Below are positions 59,528-64,000 of a stretch of DNA of 64,000 nt, piece after piece (position 1 is the stretch's first letter; every line of letters begins with the position of its first letter). A program made the translations under genes and the position numbers. This stretch comes from an uncultured Prevotellaceae bacterium (GTDB taxonomy: Bacteria; Bacteroidota; Bacteroidia; Bacteroidales; Bacteroidaceae): contig CACZMV010000004.1 in assembly GCA_902782305.1 (NCBI GenBank), positions 62,001-126,000 on the forward strand, in the 5' to 3' direction. The notes beneath the pieces are model-generated. The model was not told where the DNA came from and did not search any database. It saw only the letters and a program-made list of their open reading frames with translations.

Positions 59528-62167
59528 ATGACAAGGGTACGAAGGTTCTTTTTAACCCTATTGTTAGGGGTGATGTCGATGGTTGTCTGCAGGGCGCAGA
59601 CAGTCCTTTCCGTCATTTCTGAGCACTACACAACAGCCAACGGACTGCCCTCCAACAATGTGCTTTGTGCCCTAAGAAGCCATGATGGTTTTATGTGGTT
59701 GGGCACTTGGTATGGTCTTTGTCGTTTTGATGGTGGCAAGTTTGTTACCTATAACCAACCCATACAAGCAGCATCAGACAATCCACCCCGTAAGATTGAA
59801 AGTATTGCAGAAGACAGACTGGGTACTTTATGGCTGAAAACGGTTGACTGGAAACTCTATACCTTTAATCCTCGAACACTTCATTTTCATGCCGTTTACA
59901 ACGAACTGAAAAAGTATGCCAAGAATCTGCAGGTCATCAAAATACAACGCGACGACGAAGGGCACATCTTGTTGCTGACAAAGGACAAAACGTTGTTGAT
60001 GGCTTGTACGGATAAAAAGGGGAACATCAGCATACAGAAACTTGTTGATGCCAAGGGAAAGATTGACCCACAGACATTCCAACTGCGAGAGGATGTCACT
60101 CAGGAAACAAAGGACTATTGGGTTTATGTGGGTCGTGACTATCGTATCTTTACCTTGAAAAAAGGAAAGATGACACTGGCAGAAGCAATGGAAAAAGACG
60201 ATGTCCAGCAACAGTTGAAGATGAAACATCTAGTCCATTTGGCTACAGAAGCAGGTATTGACAAGTATCAACAGCTCTATCAAGACAATGACAGTCTGGT
60301 GTGGGTAACCACCTTTTCAGAAGGTATTTACTGTATCAGTACGCCTCGCCATACCTTCCATCTTATTTCATTGCCTAACAATGACATGACGGGTGTCCGC
60401 TGTATCTATCAGATGCGCAACGGAAAGATTTTAGTCAGCACTCGAAGTCGGAATGTGTACATCTACAATACCAATGGAGAACTGCTGAAAACATTCCCAT
60501 ATGCACAATATGGTATTGGAGCGGTTTATCATGCCATAGAGGATAATCGTGGACGATTGTGGCTTTCTACTAAAGGCGACGGACTGATTGTTGCCACACC
60601 AGACAGTTCACAGCCTATGGGTTACCAGCTGACGCATTACAGGAATCAGAAAGATAATCCTGCCAGTATCAGTGGTAATAATGTATACTACACCTTCTTC
60701 GATTCGAAAAACAGGATTTGGGTTGGGACACTTGATGGTGGACTGAACCTAGTCACGGAGGGCACTGACGGACAACTGACCTTCTATAACAAGCAGCATG
60801 GTTTTAAACATTACCCTGCCTATGGTCTTTATACAGAGGTGCGCAACATCACGGAAGACCAGCAAGGGCGACTGTGGATTGGAACCATCGATGGACTGAT
60901 GAGCATCAATGGCGATTTCAGTAAGCCACAGGATATCCAGTTCAAAACATACCAAAACACACCAATGGCTACCTTTGCCAACAACGACATCTACACCCTG
61001 CATCGTGACCAGACGGGGCAGATTTGGATAGGAGCCTTTGGTGGTGGACTACAACGTCTTGTGCTAGACGATCAAACCATCCGCTTTGAACCCCTTGGTC
61101 CTCGTGAAGGCTTGCGCAACGATGTCATTTTCTCTATTACTGAAGATTTGCACGGACGACTTTGGTTTGCCACAGAGGCGGGCCTCTCCTGTTATAATCA
61201 GCAAACTGGACGCATTCGCAACTTCAATCGCTACGATGGCATTCCTGATGTTGAGATAGAAGAAGCTTCTGCTTTATGCTGCTCTGATGGACACCTGTGG
61301 ATTGGTACCAAAGAAGGCATCCTGTCCTTTAACCCAGAGCAATTGCAAACCAGTAATGCCAATTATCGTACCTGCATCATTGATGTTATTACAGATAATC
61401 TGTCGTATGTCGGACCTATTGCCATTCCCTATAGTGAACAAATAGAGTTGGAACACGAGCATAACTCGTTTATCATAGAGTTTGCTGCATTGAAATTCCA
61501 GGATCATTCACAGACCAGCTATCGTTATAAACTGGAAGGCTACGATCGCGACTGGCACTATTCTGGTCCACATCGTATCGCTGCATACAATGAAGTGCCT
61601 CCTGGCAACTACACCTTCGTTGTAGAATCCCTTGACGATGCCAACCCTACCCTTCAGTCGTCTGCACGCATCATGGTTCGTATCTTGCCACCTTGGTGGG
61701 CTACGTGGTGGGCATATCTTATTTATATATGTATTGCATCACTGATTGCATGGCTCGTTATCCGCACCATTTTGCAGATGAACCGCATGCGCAACGAAAT
61801 ATATATCAGTCAGCGACTGGCTAAGTTGACTTCAAAGCCCGACGAAGGCGATGAGTTCATTGATCGCCTGCACCGCATCATTCGCCAGAACATTCCCAAC
61901 AGCGATTTCAATATCGATGATATGGCTGCAGAGATGGGCGTTTCACGTTCTGCCTTCTATAAAAAGGTGAAAGGCACTACAGGCTTTGCCCCTGTCGACC
62001 TCATCAAAGAGTTCCGCCTCAGTCATGCAGCAGAGCTCCTGCAAACCACCAACATGAACATCACGGAGATTGCCTATCGTTCTGGTTTCAAGGATGCCAG
62101 CTATTTCGGCAAATGCTTCCGCAAACGTTATGGTATGTCGCCTCGTGAATACATTAACCAGCAATAA
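59528..62167 (+). CDS. Propeller-sensor transmembrane AraC regulator without kinase or receiver
   Basis: About 879 residues. The signal sequence is followed by a two-component-regulator propeller (repeats such as DRLGTLWLKT, DNRGRLWLST, DSKNRIWVGT, DQQGRLWIGT, DLHGRLWFAT) and a Y_Y_Y domain (FAALKFQDHSQTSYRYKLEGYDRDW). A single helix (WAYLIYICIASLIAWLVIRTI) leads almost directly to an AraC helix-turn-helix domain (FNIDDMAAEMGVSRSAFYKK, ITEIAYRSGFKDASYFGKCF). Hybrid two-component systems of Bacteroidetes have a histidine kinase and receiver in between; both are missing here. The sensor would control DNA binding without phosphorelay. Probably regulates the surrounding pectin locus. Confidence 0.88.
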   Translation: MTRVRRFFLTLLLGVMSMVVCRAQTVLSVISEHYTTANGLPSNNVLCALRSHDGFMWLGTWYGLCRFDGGKFVTYNQPIQAASDNPPRKIESIAEDRLGTLWLKTVDWKLYTFNPRTLHFHAVYNELKKYAKNLQVIKIQRDDEGHILLLTKDKTLLMACTDKKGNISIQKLVDAKGKIDPQTFQLREDVTQETKDYWVYVGRDYRIFTLKKGKMTLAEAMEKDDVQQQLKMKHLVHLATEAGIDKYQQLYQDNDSLVWVTTFSEGIYCISTPRHTFHLISLPNNDMTGVRCIYQMRNGKILVSTRSRNVYIYNTNGELLKTFPYAQYGIGAVYHAIEDNRGRLWLSTKGDGLIVATPDSSQPMGYQLTHYRNQKDNPASISGNNVYYTFFDSKNRIWVGTLDGGLNLVTEGTDGQLTFYNKQHGFKHYPAYGLYTEVRNITEDQQGRLWIGTIDGLMSINGDFSKPQDIQFKTYQNTPMATFANNDIYTLHRDQTGQIWIGAFGGGLQRLVLDDQTIRFEPLGPREGLRNDVIFSITEDLHGRLWFATEAGLSCYNQQTGRIRNFNRYDGIPDVEIEEASALCCSDGHLWIGTKEGILSFNPEQLQTSNANYRTCIIDVITDNLSYVGPIAIPYSEQIELEHEHNSFIIEFAALKFQDHSQTSYRYKLEGYDRDWHYSGPHRIAAYNEVPPGNYTFVVESLDDANPTLQSSARIMVRILPPWWATWWAYLIYICIASLIAWLVIRTILQMNRMRNEIYISQRLAKLTSKPDEGDEFIDRLHRIIRQNIPNSDFNIDDMAAEMGVSRSAFYKKVKGTTGFAPVDLIKEFRLSHAAELLQTTNMNITEIAYRSGFKDASYFGKCFRKRYGMSPREYINQQ

Positions 62168-62232
62168 ACAAATTACAAACCATAATAGACAAATAATACG
62201 AACTACAATAAACAAACAAATTACAACCAACA

Positions 62233-63378
62233 ATGAAAACAATTCAAACCCTTGCAGTTCTGCTGCTCTGCAGTGTGAATACTTTTTCCCAGACACGTGA
62301 TAAATATGAATTCATGCGCAATCTACCCGCTTATGCCGACTCGCTGATAGCTGACCTAAACTATCCGTTGGCATGGGGACACAGCGATATCAAAGACTTT
62401 GATGAATGGCGCAAGGTGGCTCGACAGAAGGTGTTCGATTGCATGCTCACTCCTCCACCTGCTCCATCACATGGCTTTGAAACAAAAGTACTGTACGAGG
62501 AACAACGTGACGGTTATAAAGCTCGTAAGATAGAGATTCGTCTGAGTCGCTACTATACAGTACCTGCCTATGTACTCATTCCTGATGGCAAGGGTCCTTT
62601 CCCTGCCGTGAATGCTTTGCACGACCACGGAGCCCATCTTTTTATAGGCAAGGAAAAGATGATTCGTCCATTAGCCTGTGAAGGCTCAACCGTCATCAAG
62701 GATGCCGATGAATGGCTGAAGGGTTATGAAGGTCAGTACTTTGGTGACTATCTAGCAAAAAACGGTTATGTTGTTTTCTCTGCAGATGCTCCTATGTGGG
62801 GCGAGCGAGGACAGAAAGAAGGGGCTCGTCGCGACCGTTATGACATGATAGCTGGCAACATGATGATGTATGGCATCGACCTCTCAGCTTGGATGACCTA
62901 TGACGATATTGCAGGCACCGAATATCTGGCACAAATGCCTGAAGTTGATGCGCAGCGAATAGGTTGTACAGGATGGTCAATGGGTGCCTATCGTGCTTGG
63001 ATGCTGTCTGCCTTGAGTGATCGTATCAAGGTAGGTACATCTATCTGTTGGATGGTGACTACCGACGAACAGATGTCGTTCAAATACAGTAGAACGGAGA
63101 ATGGCGGCTTTGCCAATTGTTTTCCTGGTCTCCGTCGTTGGCTCGACTACCCACATATCGCCAGTATGGCCTGTCCCAAGCCCATGCTTTTCATCAACGG
63201 CTCCCAGGACAAGCTCTTCCCTGTGGCTGGTGTTGAGAAAGCATTTAAGACGATGCACGACACCTGGAAGTCGCAAGGAGCAGACGACAAGCTTGAGACA
63301 GAACTATGGGACATGCCCCATAGTTGCAATAAAAAAGCCCAGCAACGCGTGCTGGACTTTTTTAAAAAACATCTTTGA
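62233..63378 (+). CDS. Alpha/beta-hydrolase esterase, dienelactone-hydrolase/acetyl-esterase-like
   Basis: A 381-residue protein with signal peptide ending VNTFSQ. YYTVPAYVLIPDGKGPFPAV, ALHDHGAHLFIGKEK, nucleophile Ser249 in GWSMG, Asp326 in GSQDKLFP and His363 in MPHSC give a full catalytic triad. The long insert around residues 150-200 resembles acetyl xylan esterase/carbohydrate esterase relatives. It probably removes ester decorations from plant polysaccharide. The final codons contain a strong hairpin with T-tract (63331-63363). It is convergent with susD at a 6-nt gap. Confidence 0.85.
   Translation: MKTIQTLAVLLLCSVNTFSQTRDKYEFMRNLPAYADSLIADLNYPLAWGHSDIKDFDEWRKVARQKVFDCMLTPPPAPSHGFETKVLYEEQRDGYKARKIEIRLSRYYTVPAYVLIPDGKGPFPAVNALHDHGAHLFIGKEKMIRPLACEGSTVIKDADEWLKGYEGQYFGDYLAKNGYVVFSADAPMWGERGQKEGARRDRYDMIAGNMMMYGIDLSAWMTYDDIAGTEYLAQMPEVDAQRIGCTGWSMGAYRAWMLSALSDRIKVGTSICWMVTTDEQMSFKYSRTENGGFANCFPGLRRWLDYPHIASMACPKPMLFINGSQDKLFPVAGVEKAFKTMHDTWKSQGADDKLETELWDMPHSCNKKAQQRVLDFFKKHL
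63331..63363. terminator. Bidirectional terminator-like hairpin inside the esterase 3' end
   Basis: AAAAAAGCCCAGC (63331-63343) pairs with GCTGGACTTTTTT (63351-63363) with one mismatch. Both strands end the stem in a T run. It is within the codons for KKAQQRVLDFF. Confidence 0.7.
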
Positions 63379-63384
63379 TTGTAA

Positions 63385-64000
63385 TTACTCAGCCAATGGG
63401 TCGAAGGTGCCCAAAGCACCACCATTGTTATAGTCTTCCCAACCAATAGTCTGCAGCAGACCTTGGTTGTGAGCAGAAACGCCCTGACTGAAGCCTAAGA
63501 AGTAGTACTTTGGCAAGTAGTTGATATACTTCAGTGATTTGTCTGTATTACGGTCGTCGCCTGGACGCTCTGTATAAACCAAGTACTTCTTATAAAAATC
63601 CTTCAAGTCGATAAGCTGCTGAGTCAGATCCTTACGCAAGTCAACACCAGCAGGACGAGTCCAATCGTTATCATTCAGATACTCTAGCAATGGGTCTTTG
63701 TCATAATCCTGACGAGCTGTTGTAATGCTATACTCATCTACATTCTCCCAGTTTACCTGATACATGAAGCTCTCACGACGCTGACCATTGAATGGCTTAA
63801 AGCCCAGCCAGGTGCAGGTGTTGCCACCCCAGCCCGAAGGCAACCAGGTAGAAGGAGCACCCTGAGGCAGCTCTGCACCACCGTCAAAGAGCATCCAACG
63901 ACGCATGTCGTCGAAACGCTTGCCTTCGTAAGCGAACTCTATCTGACGCTCGTACAGGATAGCACTCATACAGGTAGCCTCGTCTGAAGATACCGTCAGA
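63385..64000 (-). CDS. SusD/RagB-family outer-membrane lipoprotein, C-terminal part (runs off the right edge)
   Basis: 205 codons are visible, open at base 64000. SSDEATCMSAILYERQIEFAYEGKRFDDMRRW is the C-terminal helical signature of SusD-like proteins (split here: MSAILYERQIEFAYEG, KRFDDMRRW). Later aromatic-rich segments (NTCTWLGFKPFNGQRRESFM, KYYFLGFSQGV) complete the family end. SusD partners with a SusC TonB-dependent channel to bind and import oligosaccharides. The channel gene should lie to the right. It reads toward the esterase, marking this as a polysaccharide utilisation locus. Confidence 0.9.
   Translation of the reverse strand, partial: LTVSSDEATCMSAILYERQIEFAYEGKRFDDMRRWMLFDGGAELPQGAPSTWLPSGWGGNTCTWLGFKPFNGQRRESFMYQVNWENVDEYSITTARQDYDKDPLLEYLNDNDWTRPAGVDLRKDLTQQLIDLKDFYKKYLVYTERPGDDRNTDKSLKYINYLPKYYFLGFSQGVSAHNQGLLQTIGWEDYNNGGALGTFDPLAE

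Overview
The window looks like a chromosomal segment of a gut or rumen Bacteroidota, most likely Prevotella or a close relative. The grounds are: promoters of the Bacteroidetes type (a TAnnTTTG -7 box with a TTTG-like -33 box about 20 nt upstream), few clear Shine-Dalgarno sites, NigD, BACON, SusD and sorting-domain proteins, a PASTA-rluD-ddl-acyltransferase operon, and plant-polysaccharide loci. No rRNA, tRNA or CRISPR array was recognised.

Layout. 1-7.1 kb: ammonium assimilation, with type III glutamine synthetase (partial) divergent from gltB and gltD; gltD carries a frameshifting deletion. 7.1-10.5 kb: a uracil-DNA-glycosylase-like gene, rnhB and a lipobox-TPR-TM-SpoIIE phosphatase. 10.6-17.7 kb: a split transketolase, an FGGY kinase, a shortened DUF1593 protein and an L-fucose-isomerase-like enzyme, a possible unusual-pentose pathway. 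17.7-19.7 kb: a second TPR-SpoIIE phosphatase. 19.9-25.7 kb: a xylan-type operon (GH3, periplasmic-sensor histidine kinase, GH67). 25.7-34.1 kb: housekeeping genes (nigD-like, acyltransferase, ddl, rluD, PASTA, rpmH, efp, GT2, radC, thioredoxin-fold lipoprotein). 34.1-36.8 kb: a LytS/LytR-type pair whose kinase is a TPR lipoprotein.

36.9-40.0 kb is the most unusual part. A unit of about 3.1 kb is bounded by perfect 25-bp direct repeats. It holds a RAYT-like HUH transposase fused to a DprA/SLOG-like domain and a VirE-type helicase gene, the latter enclosed by long imperfect G/C-skewed inverted repeats and preceded by REP-like hairpins.

40.3-49.4 kb: two secreted-protein operons start from near-identical duplicated control regions of about 200 bp. 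One encodes a BACON lipoprotein, two beta-barrel proteins and an LRR-caspase; the other a sorting-domain protein and an LRR-thioredoxin-M64 metallopeptidase. An AAA ATPase gene with a long palindrome over its promoter follows. 49.5-64 kb: a probable rhamnogalacturonan utilisation locus (GH2, GH106, SGNH esterase, GH2, a regulator with propeller sensor and AraC output but no kinase, an alpha/beta-hydrolase esterase, and the C-terminus of a SusD).

Working together: the two polysaccharide loci would supply xylan- and pectin-derived sugars. The split transketolase and kinase could process an unusual pentose, and D-apiose from rhamnogalacturonan II is one option. Three membrane proteins share a lipobox-TPR-TM sensory plan wired to different outputs.
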